DNA from: CAZYBU01 sp964645775
Lineage (GTDB): Bacteria > Spirochaetota > UBA4802 > UBA5550
Assembly (NCBI GenBank): GCA_964645775.1
Contig: CAZYBU010000004.1
Coordinates: 84,297-148,296 of the forward strand
Direction of reading: 5' to 3'
Length of the DNA stretch: 64,000 nt
The notes below the pieces were generated by a model, which was given only the letters and a program-made list of their open reading frames with translations, was not told the DNA's origin and ran no database searches. How positions within the stretch are numbered: the stretch's first letter is position 1; every line of letters starts with the position of its first letter. Positions 25,912-34,239 of the stretch are shown in pieces. A program made the position numbers and the translations under genes.

Positions 25912-26718
25912 TTATACTTCTCTTTGCCGAAAAATTTTCTGTATTTCCTTCACATCCACTGTGTTATATGCTACAAGATGATCGAGAAAAGCGTAACGAT
26001 TGTCCACCACTTCCCTAAGGTCCGGTTTATTTCCATCCATGTACGTTACTGACACTCCGGCATGATCAAGTATCGGTAATGCACCTGCCCAGTCCCAGAG
26101 GCTTGAGTTACCTGCAAATGCAAGTACCCGGTTACGGCGATTATCGGCTGTCAGACAGGCGTGCAGCGCGGTTGAACCCAGATTACGGATCTTTCCGGGA
26201 AAGTTAAAGTCGAACTGCCTGATATTTTCTGATGAACAGAGAATTGAAGTTTCTGAATCGACGGTCATAGTGTTGTCAGCCTTCAGTTGGTTACCGTTGC
26301 AATAGGATGCTGTGTTGTCGTTGTGGAAGAACAGATCACAACCCGGCGCGTAGACAAAACCATACAGGGGAGTGTGTCCCAGAAAGATACCCACAGAGAC
26401 AGACCAGAGTGGAAGAAGCATGCTGAAGACAGCGGTTCCGTCAATGGGATCGACGACCGCTGTTAATTCCCCTTTCCGTATGGGATGGGATTCCAGGTCA
26501 AACTGTTCCTCGTGGACAAAACGCATTCCAGAGAATTGTTCTGTAAGTTCTTTTAAGATAAGATCCTGGATGTCACGATCTATATGAGTTACAATGGAAC
26601 GGTCCCTTTTACGCTGGATATCAAACGGTTCATGCTGCATGGATAGAGCGAGGTCTCCTGCCTGTCGCGTAAGGTCGCGGATGAAGGTTATGTCGTTACC
26701 GCTCAGGACTTCTTTCAT
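25912..26718 (-). CDS. Inositol monophosphatase family phosphatase
   Basis: A 268-residue Mg-dependent sugar or inositol phosphatase. RFVHEEQ supplies the first acidic ligands, AVVDPIDGTAVF the central DPxDGT motif, and SLWDWAGALPILDHAG the C-terminal WDxAG motif. GAGGA lies upstream of the ATG. Substrates of the family include inositol phosphate, fructose bisphosphate, PAP and histidinol phosphate. It sits between a lipoprotein gene (2-bp gap) and the glycan cluster. No hisN-type evidence is present apart from hisE-hisG elsewhere in the window. Confidence 0.88.
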   Translation of the reverse strand: MKEVLSGNDITFIRDLTRQAGDLALSMQHEPFDIQRKRDRSIVTHIDRDIQDLILKELTEQFSGMRFVHEEQFDLESHPIRKGELTAVVDPIDGTAVFSMLLPLWSVSVGIFLGHTPLYGFVYAPGCDLFFHNDNTASYCNGNQLKADNTMTVDSETSILCSSENIRQFDFNFPGKIRNLGSTALHACLTADNRRNRVLAFAGNSSLWDWAGALPILDHAGVSVTYMDGNKPDLREVVDNRYAFLDHLVAYNTVDVKEIQKIFRQREV

Positions 26719-26720
26719 GA

Positions 26721-27242
26721 CTATCTGTCCTCGAAACGAAAGCTTTTAGCGGTTTGAAAGAAGAGATCCCGACGCGCTTTAAAATCAGTTTCATCCGCCG
26801 TGGCATTTATTGAAAAGCCTCTTTCACCGTGAAGAGATAGAAATGTGATGGCGTGAATATGCAGTCCTTCACGGCTGAAACGGTATTCTATCCAGGAGAA
26901 TTTGGATCCATCAATTGTCAGGTTCCCCTTCTCTATTACTTCGAGTTCCGGAATCACCTGTTGAAGAGATTCAAGGTTCATGTGCACGTACTTGTCCAGC
27001 TCTTCTGTACCTGGGTCCTCCTCGATGACCACATTAAGGCTCTCACGAAAAGTATCATCAGGACGCTTCAGTGGCAGGGATGCGGACATGGCTGTTGACA
27101 TGAAATCCTTCTGTATGTCCCATTCTTGCGGGATGGCGATAGAGAATCCCCTGTCTGGGAATACTGTTCTCTCCCTGTCGGGGGCGCAGCCGGTGAAGAG
27201 TATAATCAGGGAAGAGGTAATAATTATTACAGTTTCCCTCAT
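26721..27242 (-). CDS. Predicted lipoprotein with PsbP/DcrB-like core
   Basis: About 173 residues from the ATG at 27242, selected because it opens a signal peptide (MRETVIIITSSLIILF) ending in the lipobox FTGC and has GAGAAG upstream; starts at 27257 and 27290 lack both. The mature region (RGFSIAIPQEWDIQ, then DKYVHMNLESLQQVIP and a FLSLHGERGFSINATADE strand) resembles small PsbP/DcrB-like lipoproteins. Function unknown. It lies downstream of the alkylglycerone-phosphate-synthase-like gene on the same strand. Confidence 0.65.
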   Translation of the reverse strand: MRETVIIITSSLIILFTGCAPDRERTVFPDRGFSIAIPQEWDIQKDFMSTAMSASLPLKRPDDTFRESLNVVIEEDPGTEELDKYVHMNLESLQQVIPELEVIEKGNLTIDGSKFSWIEYRFSREGLHIHAITFLSLHGERGFSINATADETDFKARRDLFFQTAKSFRFEDR

Positions 27243-27273
27243 TGAGATGCTTCTCATTATTGCTAAGTAAAGA

Positions 27274-28983
27274 TTATTTTTTCTTTTCATGGGAAATATT
27301 CAGTCCCAGGGTACCGCCGGGATTCATAATGTCACTGGGATCAAGATGCTGTTTTAGGGCCCGGAGGATGTCCATGCCTTCTTTACCCAGATGTCGTTCC
27401 ATCCAGGGAGCGATCATCTTGCCCACGCCGTGGTGATGGCTCAGGGAACCTCCGCTCCTTTCGATGGTATCGATGATACCCTCCTGGAATCGTTTATAGT
27501 CCTTCGTGGTCTTGAAGCGGCCGATAAAAATAAAATATAGATTGGTTCCCTGGGGATAAAAGTGGGAAGAGTGGGTCATACATATGACCTGATCACGTTT
27601 CTTGATATACTTCCTTACCTCGCTGTGGACCCGGTGGAGACGGTCCCAGGTAACCCCTGTTTCCAGTGTGTCGATCACGATACCGAAGTCCTGCATGTCT
27701 TCCCGCATGTAGGGATCCCGAAAACGCCCGTGCTCCCATTTCTTTACCGGATAGCCGGTGAGATACATGCCTCTATGATTACGTGCTATGGATTTCACCT
27801 TTTTCTTGACGTTTTTTGTAAAGGAGGCTTCCCCATCCGCCTGACCGATGAAAAGGCAACGTTCCATGTCACGAAAGCCCCGGAGACGGATCAAGGTGTC
27901 GATGGGTGTCCCTTCTATGCCATAGAGTTTCATGGCGACAGATGTCTCCTCAGGGTCCGAAATGCGGAATACTGAAGGTGAACCGAACTCGCCCTGGGTT
28001 ACTTCCCGGGCAAAATCGACAGTTGCTTCCCAGGAGGGGAACATGTAAGCGAACCGTTTTCGGTTTTCTGGCATGTAACGAAAGATTTTCAACGTTACTT
28101 CCACAAGAATACCGAAGGCGCCTTCGCTTCCCATAAAGATGTCATTCAGTTTTGGACCGGTAGCTGTGGCCGGATACACCTCTGTTGTAATGGTACCCCT
28201 GGGAGTAACATAAACCTGGTTCATAACAAGATGATAGGCGTCCCCGTAATAGGACGACTGCTGACCGGAACCGAGGGTTACGACCCATCCTCCCACTGAA
28301 GAGTATTCGAAGGACTGGGGAAAATGACCGCAGGTGTATCGCTGATTTCCCTCCAGGTGTTCCGGGGCATTGTTCAGGAATTCCTCATACAGAGGTCCCA
28401 TCATACCGGCCTCGACCGTTGCGGTCTGGTTTATTTCATTAAGTTCAATGAATCGGTTCAGGTAAGTCTGGAGAACCAGAGTAATCCCACTTCTGACCGG
28501 TGTGACTCCCAGTGTGACTGAAGAGCCGCCTCCGTATACATAGATGGGTATCTTGTTTTGGTGGCAGTAGGGCACTATTGATTCAATCTCCTTGCGGTTT
28601 CGGGGATGGACAACCGCTTCAGTGACCATGGGAATCTTTCCATTACGTAGTTCAAGTGTCTCTTCCATGGTCTTGCCACTTGAGTATTTTGCGCGATTGT
28701 AATCATCGGTCTGAATGTTCTCTGAGCCACAGATGCTCTGAAGCTTTTTCAGATGGCGGGCATTCAGGCGGGTTTTATCTTTAAGGTGCACCTCCCTGTC
28801 TCCTTCCTTGAATCTTTGCTGGAAATCGCTGTCATCAAGGGCAAAGATCTCCTTCATCATATTATAGAGACCGGGATTGGGATGCTTGTACTCATCAGGG
28901 TCTCCCCATTTGAAGATGGACCTGTAGGTGCGGGGCAGGGGTGGTGATTCCCGCCATGGGGGTTGAAATTTGTTATGTGCCAT
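27274..28983 (-). CDS. FAD-binding oxidase, alkylglycerone-phosphate synthase-like
   Basis: A 569-residue VAO-type flavoprotein. The FAD site is VYGGGSSVTLGVTP, then QSFEYSSVGGWVVTLGSGQ, GSEGAFGILVEV, and the C-terminal GGSLSHHHGVGKMIAPW and LDPSDIMNPGGTLGL. The HHHGVGK sequence and the YSSVGGWV block are shared with alkyl-DHAP synthase (AGPS), which swaps the acyl chain of acyl-DHAP for an alkyl ether. GAGG precedes the ATG at 28983. It lies 21 bp after glpD, fitting a DHAP-based ether-lipid route; a different FAD dehydrogenase such as a glycolate or lactate oxidase is possible. Confidence 0.75.
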   Translation of the reverse strand: MAHNKFQPPWRESPPLPRTYRSIFKWGDPDEYKHPNPGLYNMMKEIFALDDSDFQQRFKEGDREVHLKDKTRLNARHLKKLQSICGSENIQTDDYNRAKYSSGKTMEETLELRNGKIPMVTEAVVHPRNRKEIESIVPYCHQNKIPIYVYGGGSSVTLGVTPVRSGITLVLQTYLNRFIELNEINQTATVEAGMMGPLYEEFLNNAPEHLEGNQRYTCGHFPQSFEYSSVGGWVVTLGSGQQSSYYGDAYHLVMNQVYVTPRGTITTEVYPATATGPKLNDIFMGSEGAFGILVEVTLKIFRYMPENRKRFAYMFPSWEATVDFAREVTQGEFGSPSVFRISDPEETSVAMKLYGIEGTPIDTLIRLRGFRDMERCLFIGQADGEASFTKNVKKKVKSIARNHRGMYLTGYPVKKWEHGRFRDPYMREDMQDFGIVIDTLETGVTWDRLHRVHSEVRKYIKKRDQVICMTHSSHFYPQGTNLYFIFIGRFKTTKDYKRFQEGIIDTIERSGGSLSHHHGVGKMIAPWMERHLGKEGMDILRALKQHLDPSDIMNPGGTLGLNISHEKKK

Positions 28984-29004
28984 ATCGTATGCCTCGTCTG
29001 GTTC

Positions 29005-30645
29005 TTATCTGGGAAGCCGGAATATCTTTTCAGCTTCTTTATATTCTTCCTCTTTTTTCGATGAATTCCATCTTAATTCCCTGGCCACCAGGTCCGAAAC
29101 TTTTGTCAGAACCTTTTTCCCCGGGTGACCGAGTGTCCCTATTCCGGTACGACGGAACAGGATATCCTGAAGAGATCGAGCCATCTCATTTCGAACTGTA
29201 TAGAGTACCTCGGCCAGTATCTCGCCATCTGTGGTGAGCTGTTCCGCCAGCTTCTTATCAGCGCGGGCCATGCCGAAGATTTCAGGGGCCTCTGTCCCAT
29301 AGTGTCTTCCCAGGTATTCAACCGTTTCAGGAGAGAAATCGGGATAGCGCTTGTGAAGGGATTTAAGAAACGATTTCATGGAAGGTATCTGGCTGCCTTC
29401 CAGGTATTCCTTATGCGTAGAGGATGATTTTTTCTTAACCCCCAGTTTCTTCAGGGCCATGTTCCCCACGTTCTCGGCAAGGTTCCTGCTTGTTGTATAC
29501 TTGCCCCCTTCCACGGTTATAAGACCTTCCATACCTTCCCCGGCATTATCGTATATTTCATATTTGCGGGATGATTCATAGACCTCTTCTGTCTGGTCCT
29601 CCACCAGGGGTCGCAGACCCCCGTAGGCAAGCTTCACGTCTTTATAGGTGATGGGATCGGTGTTTCCGAAAGACAGATTAACTTCATCAAGAAGTTCCTC
29701 GATACTCTCTCTGGTAACTCTGTAGTCATCGGGATGACCGATATATTCCTTGTCCGTTGTTCCTATGAGGGAATGGTTTCTCCAGGGAATGACAAAGAAG
29801 TGACGCCCCCCTGGAGTGATGGATCCGACGATATGATTATTGATCAGGGGCCTGGTTATGACGTGAATCCCTTCAGAGCGGCGCAAATGGACGTCTTCCC
29901 CATCTTTTCGGGCCATATTCAAAACTATATCGGCCCAGGGTCCCCCGCAATTAATGACAAGTTTACCTGTGAGTGCCTTTTTACGGTTTTTCAGCCTGTC
30001 ATGGACCGTGACACCGGTTATTCGGGATGATTCCCGAATAAACCCGGTAACTTCGGCGTAATTGGATGCAACCGCCCCGTGGGCCGTGGCCGATTTAAGA
30101 AATGACAGGGTAAGCCGTTCAGGGGAAATACTCAGACAGTCATAGTAAATGGAAGCGCCGGTGAGGCCTTCTTTCTTAACATTCGGCTCTTCTTTAAGGA
30201 CTTCCTCTGGTTTCATGGAGGAGTGAAGAGGTATCTTCTTCGAAGGGTCCCATGTCCATCCCTTGTCAAAGGAGAGAATATCATAGAGAATCATGCCGGC
30301 CTTAATGACCCAGCGGGTATTGGTAATCTTTGTTCTTGTGGTGGTTACCATAATCGGTATGGGATAGACCAGGTTTGGAGCGATGTTTTCAAGAATGCGA
30401 CGTTCTTTCAGGGATTCACGGACGAGTCCGAATTCCATGGTGGCAAGATACCGTAAGCCTCCATGAATTAGCTTGGAAGTGGCGGCAGACGTTGCTCCTC
30501 CAAAATCATCCTTCTCCAGTAGAGCGACGTTCAATCCCCTGGAGGCGCAATCATAGGCCACTGCGCAACCTGTTATTCCACCACCGATAATTATGGCGTC
30601 ATAATGAGAAAGTTCCCTCTCTTCTATAAAGCGATTCATGAGCAT
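29005..30645 (-). CDS. glpD: Glycerol-3-phosphate dehydrogenase (GlpD-type)
   Basis: A 546-residue FAD enzyme oxidising glycerol 3-phosphate to DHAP at the membrane. IIIGGGITGCAVAYD (about 16-30) binds ADP of FAD; SAATSKLIHGGLRYL is the GlpD-specific segment; DRLKN, RRSEGIHVI and YGGLRPLVED are further landmarks; the C-terminal helical domain (TEAPEIFGMARADKKLAEQ) is present. GGAGGAG lies before ATG codons at both 30645 and 30639; the second has better spacing. It is the first gene of a glpD, AGPS-like, lipoprotein run. Confidence 0.93.
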   Translation of the reverse strand: MLMNRFIEERELSHYDAIIIGGGITGCAVAYDCASRGLNVALLEKDDFGGATSAATSKLIHGGLRYLATMEFGLVRESLKERRILENIAPNLVYPIPIMVTTTRTKITNTRWVIKAGMILYDILSFDKGWTWDPSKKIPLHSSMKPEEVLKEEPNVKKEGLTGASIYYDCLSISPERLTLSFLKSATAHGAVASNYAEVTGFIRESSRITGVTVHDRLKNRKKALTGKLVINCGGPWADIVLNMARKDGEDVHLRRSEGIHVITRPLINNHIVGSITPGGRHFFVIPWRNHSLIGTTDKEYIGHPDDYRVTRESIEELLDEVNLSFGNTDPITYKDVKLAYGGLRPLVEDQTEEVYESSRKYEIYDNAGEGMEGLITVEGGKYTTSRNLAENVGNMALKKLGVKKKSSSTHKEYLEGSQIPSMKSFLKSLHKRYPDFSPETVEYLGRHYGTEAPEIFGMARADKKLAEQLTTDGEILAEVLYTVRNEMARSLQDILFRRTGIGTLGHPGKKVLTKVSDLVARELRWNSSKKEEEYKEAEKIFRLPR

Positions 30646-30675
30646 TTCTCCTCCCGACCTGTAACTGCAATTAAA

Positions 30676-30799
30676 TACCAGTAATTATCCCTGAAGATGC
30701 TTTAAAGCACAACCAGGAAAGACGTAATATCACCATCGCCTTCAGCGTAGGCAAAATTAGAGTTTTTTAGCAAATGAAGCTAATAAATCAATACTGGTA
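30676..30799. repeat. MITE-like intergenic repeat, diverged copy
   Basis: 124 bp bounded by inverted ends TACCAGTA (30676-30683) and TACTGGTA (30792-30799). Inside it shares GAAGATGCTTT, a reduced hairpin (GCCT...AGGC), TTAGAGTTTTTT, GCAAATGAAG and AATAAATCAATACT with the 132-bp tandem array at 20551. It sits in the 338-bp gap between divergent glpD and the DHH-CBS gene; the remainder of that gap (30800-30983) is AT-rich with a TATAAT hexamer at 30899-30904 but no convincing promoter partner. Confidence 0.75.
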
Positions 30800-30983
30800 A
30801 AATATACAAATATTAATCCTGTGATCATACTAACTTATATATAAGGAAAATTCAACAATTATACTGCGAAGATAGCCAATTAATTACTCCCGATACTATA
30901 TAATATTTGCCATAATCAGACTGAACTGTAAAGAATGAAACAAGGTAATAAAATCATCACCGGAGAAAGCTCTGTCTTCAGGA

Positions 30984-32321
30984 ATGAAGATCATAATTGG
31001 ACATACGGCTTCTGATTTCGATTCTCTCGGTTCTATGGTCCTTGCCGGGAAACTATACCCGGATCATCAACCTGTTCGAAGTTCCCTGATACATCCTGCC
31101 GCCCGGGGTCTGTATAATCTTTACAGCAATCACATGAAAATGCTTCGACCAGTGGATATTGAAGGCCAGGAGATTGAATCCGTTGTTATGGTTGATACCG
31201 GTTCTTTTAAACGGGTAAAGGAATTCTTTACAGGTGGCTTTCCATCCGGAATTCCTGTAGTGATTTATGATCATCATGAGAAGGAGGGCGCCGATTTTCC
31301 TGAAGCCGATTTCAGAGGAAAAGACAGCGGGGCCAACACCACATTGCTGGCCCTGGAGTGCATGGAAAATGGGGTCTCCGTTGATGAGAAGGAAGCTACT
31401 GTTGCCCTGGCCGGTATTTACGCGGACACGGGTAATTTCTTACACGCTTCAACCACATCTCTCGACCTCACGGCCGCATCCTGGCTTATAGAGCATGGGG
31501 GATCAATTGAGATCGTGAAACGGTTTCAGGTGCCGTTAAAAGAAGCCTATCAGGTGGACCTTTTCCATTCGGCCCTGAATCATCTATCCTACCACGAGAT
31601 AAACGGTCACTATATTATCACGGGTAACCTTGAGCTGGAGGAGCAGATGGGAGGATTGGCCGCGGTGGTGGAGAAAATATTTGAGATTGAATATCCGGAC
31701 GCCCTCTTTTTCATGTTCTATTTTATGGGTAGCGGTCATTCGCTTATTGTTGCCCGGAGCCAGAAAGATATGGTGGACGTCAGCGACATCCTGACCTCTT
31801 TCGGAGGAGGAGGACATTCGGGGGCAGCCTCTGCCCTGGTAAAAAACAGTGGCAGGGAAATATCCGGGGCCCTTATCGAGTACCTGCATGAACGTCTTGC
31901 CCCGGCTATTGTGGCATCGGATATCATGAGTGAAGAGGTCCTAACAATCCCTTCTACCTGGACCCTGCTTGAAGCCTCTCTCTATTTTGAGCAGATAAAC
32001 CATACCGGGGCTCCGGTACTGGATGAAAAAGGTGATCTGGCCGGATTTCTGAGTCTCAGGGACATCATGAAGGGGCGTAAGGCGAATGCCATGCATTCTC
32101 CAGTCACGGCCTATATGAGAAAACCGGTTATAACCTGTGAACCTGCCGACACCATCCGGCAGATCGAGCAGCTTATGTTCGATAACGCTATAGGACATCT
32201 CCCCGTGGTACAAGAGGGTAAAATCCTGGGAATTGTTACCCGGGGCGACTACCTGAAATGGATCCGCTCACGGGGCCTTCACCATCCATCCCTCTCCGGA
32301 TCGTCTTTACAGTCAGGGTAA
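30984..32321 (+). CDS. DHH-family phosphoesterase with tandem CBS domains
   Basis: A 445-residue protein with a DHH domain (VIYDHHEKEG at about 92-101; earlier HTASDFDSLG and VMVDTG supply metal ligands), DHHA1 (FGGGGHSGAAS, about 272-282) and two CBS domains (MSEEVLTIPSTWTLLEA... and YMRKPVITCEPADT...). This is the N-terminal part of the DHH-CBS-poly(A)-polymerase type of CCA-adding enzyme, but it stops after the second CBS pair; no nucleotidyltransferase follows in the 90 bp before purD. It may hydrolyse small nucleotides or short RNA, with CBS domains sensing adenine nucleotides; neither is shown. Confidence 0.82.
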   Translation: MKIIIGHTASDFDSLGSMVLAGKLYPDHQPVRSSLIHPAARGLYNLYSNHMKMLRPVDIEGQEIESVVMVDTGSFKRVKEFFTGGFPSGIPVVIYDHHEKEGADFPEADFRGKDSGANTTLLALECMENGVSVDEKEATVALAGIYADTGNFLHASTTSLDLTAASWLIEHGGSIEIVKRFQVPLKEAYQVDLFHSALNHLSYHEINGHYIITGNLELEEQMGGLAAVVEKIFEIEYPDALFFMFYFMGSGHSLIVARSQKDMVDVSDILTSFGGGGHSGAASALVKNSGREISGALIEYLHERLAPAIVASDIMSEEVLTIPSTWTLLEASLYFEQINHTGAPVLDEKGDLAGFLSLRDIMKGRKANAMHSPVTAYMRKPVITCEPADTIRQIEQLMFDNAIGHLPVVQEGKILGIVTRGDYLKWIRSRGLHHPSLSGSSLQSG

Positions 32322-32411
32322 GGGTTGACGGGATGATGGTTTTTCAACCACTGATTGTGGCGGTGAGGGAGAAAGAAGGTATCGTCTGATTTTTTTAATA
32401 AAGGGGGAATC

Positions 32412-33656
32412 ATGAAATATGTTGTAATCGGATCCGGCGGGAGGGAACACGCTCTGGCGTGGAGACTCAGATCAGATGGCAGTAGCCAGGAGGTCTATGT
32501 GGCGCCGGGAAACGGCGGAATAGATGAAAAGTGGCGCCTCCCCCTGAATGTTGGCGACTTTGAAGGGATCGCCCGTTTCTGCCGGGATAAAGAGATCGAT
32601 ACTGTCATTGTGGGACCCGAGGTCCCCCTTGTGGGTGGTATCGTCGATTTTCTGGAAAAGGAGAAGATTCCGGTATTTGGACCTTCGGCAGCGGCTGCGC
32701 GTCTGGAAGGAAGCAAAATGTTCGCCAAAAATGTCATGGAAAAATGTGGAGTGGCTACGGCCGGCTACAGGGAATTTTCCGGTCCCGTGGAATTGCAAAA
32801 ATATGCTGAATCGGCAGACTCCTATCCCCTGGTCATAAAACTGGATGGCCTGGCCGCGGGAAAGGGGGTCGGCATACCGGAAAACCGGGAGGAAGCGAGG
32901 CGTTTTATTGAAGAGAACGTTAAAGATGACACAAAGGTCTTTGTTGAAGATTTTATTCAGGGAGAAGAGGTATCCGTCCTGGGGATTTCAGACGGAAGAA
33001 CCGTCCATCCCTGCATTCCTGCCCAGGATCATAAGCGGGTCCTGGAGGGAGACCGGGGGCCAAACACGGGCGGAATGGGTGCCTATGCACCGGCACCGGT
33101 CCTGGACGCGGATAGTATCCGCAGGGTTCACAGTGAGATTCTGCAGCCGGTGGTGGATGGTATGCGTGAGGAAGGGATGCCATTCAGGGGTGTTCTCTAC
33201 GCGGGACTTATTCTTAACCCTCAGGGTATTTTTGTTCTGGAATTCAATGTGCGCTTCGGTGACCCGGAGGCCCAGGTTGTCCTTCCCCTGATGGAGGAGA
33301 AACTGGGGGATGTTATCCAGGCCTCCATTCACGGTTCCCTGGACAGGCAATCCCTCACCTTCAGCCGGAAACATGCCATGACAGTGGTACTCGCTTCCGG
33401 AGGATACCCGGGTCCCTATGAGAAGGGAAAAGTGATTCAGGGTCTCGATCGCGTGGACGATGATATTACTGTATTCCATGCCGGCACCGACTGGCGGGAC
33501 GGCCATGTAGTTACCTCCGGTGGTCGTGTTCTGAACGTGACGGCCACGGGTGAATCACTGAAAAAGGCCCGGGATCGGGTTTATACTGGTATAGAGAAAA
33601 TATCCTTTGAGGGGGCCTTCTGCAGAAAGGACATTGGACATCGGGCCCTTTCCTGA
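32412..33656 (+). CDS. purD: Phosphoribosylamine-glycine ligase (PurD)
   Basis: ATP-grasp ligase making GAR, the substrate of PurN. At 414 residues it is standard. VIGSGGREHALAWRL opens the N domain; GPEVPLVGGIVDFLE, LVIKLDGLAAGKGVGIP, VEDFIQGEEVSVLGISDG, RGPNTGGMGAYAPAPV and EFNVRFGDPEAQVVLP are the ATP-grasp and metal-binding segments. AAGGGGG precedes the ATG. The next gene (exported unknown) follows after 14 bp on the same strand. Confidence 0.95.
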   Translation: MKYVVIGSGGREHALAWRLRSDGSSQEVYVAPGNGGIDEKWRLPLNVGDFEGIARFCRDKEIDTVIVGPEVPLVGGIVDFLEKEKIPVFGPSAAAARLEGSKMFAKNVMEKCGVATAGYREFSGPVELQKYAESADSYPLVIKLDGLAAGKGVGIPENREEARRFIEENVKDDTKVFVEDFIQGEEVSVLGISDGRTVHPCIPAQDHKRVLEGDRGPNTGGMGAYAPAPVLDADSIRRVHSEILQPVVDGMREEGMPFRGVLYAGLILNPQGIFVLEFNVRFGDPEAQVVLPLMEEKLGDVIQASIHGSLDRQSLTFSRKHAMTVVLASGGYPGPYEKGKVIQGLDRVDDDITVFHAGTDWRDGHVVTSGGRVLNVTATGESLKKARDRVYTGIEKISFEGAFCRKDIGHRALS

Positions 33657-33670
33657 ATTGAGGACAAACC

Positions 33671-34219
33671 ATGAAGAAGAACTCGATACTTCTCATAGTT
33701 TTCATGCTCCTTCTTGCGGGAACAACTCTGTATGCGATACAGTACAACAGTGACGGTACAGTAAGCCTGGAGAAACGTAATGGGAACGATAAAAAATTCG
33801 CCATGGATGGAAAGACCGTCTATGGAGAGCCGATCCGCGAGAGAAGGACTATGCTCAGGCACCGGAAGTTTTACGTGGAGGTTATCTATTCCCGGATGTT
33901 CTCTGACATGAGGTTAAGCGGAGATGGGAAAACCAATTACATGGAGAGGTTCTATAAGGAGCTGGCCCGTCAGGTAGATCACTGGCTACAGGAGAGCAAT
34001 CTTTCAACTGGCTCCATGAAGATTGTTGTCTCCAATTGTCGTTTCAGCAAAACGGGCTTTTGTGGAAGGAAAAACAGGAATGAGGTAAGGATCTACACTT
34101 ATAAAGACGGTAAAAAAGGTCCCGAAATCTCCATCGATCATAAAGATCTCTACTCTAAAGAGAAAACCGTGGATGTGGCGAAAAAGACCGTTTTGAAGGT
34201 CATGGAAATTTCAAGGTAG
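33671..34219 (+). CDS. Exported protein of unknown function
   Basis: A 182-residue protein with a signal peptide (KNSILLIVFMLLLAGTTLYA) and a mature part rich in basic residues; SRMFSDMRLSGDGKTNYMERFYKELARQVDHW and SKTGFCGRKNRNE are noted as segments (the first at about 76-107). GAGGACAAACC lies before the ATG at 33671. It follows purD closely but has no evident link to purine synthesis. No family is recognised; it is convergent with dsbD, 20 bp away. Confidence 0.65.
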   Translation: MKKNSILLIVFMLLLAGTTLYAIQYNSDGTVSLEKRNGNDKKFAMDGKTVYGEPIRERRTMLRHRKFYVEVIYSRMFSDMRLSGDGKTNYMERFYKELARQVDHWLQESNLSTGSMKIVVSNCRFSKTGFCGRKNRNEVRIYTYKDGKKGPEISIDHKDLYSKEKTVDVAKKTVLKVMEISR

Positions 34220-34239
34220 TATTCACCACGCGGCAGGCG

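Noticed and set aside
32322..32411. Remnant nucleotidyltransferase after the DHH-CBS gene
   Set aside because: The 90-bp spacer has no continuing frame with family motifs; the gene ends cleanly.
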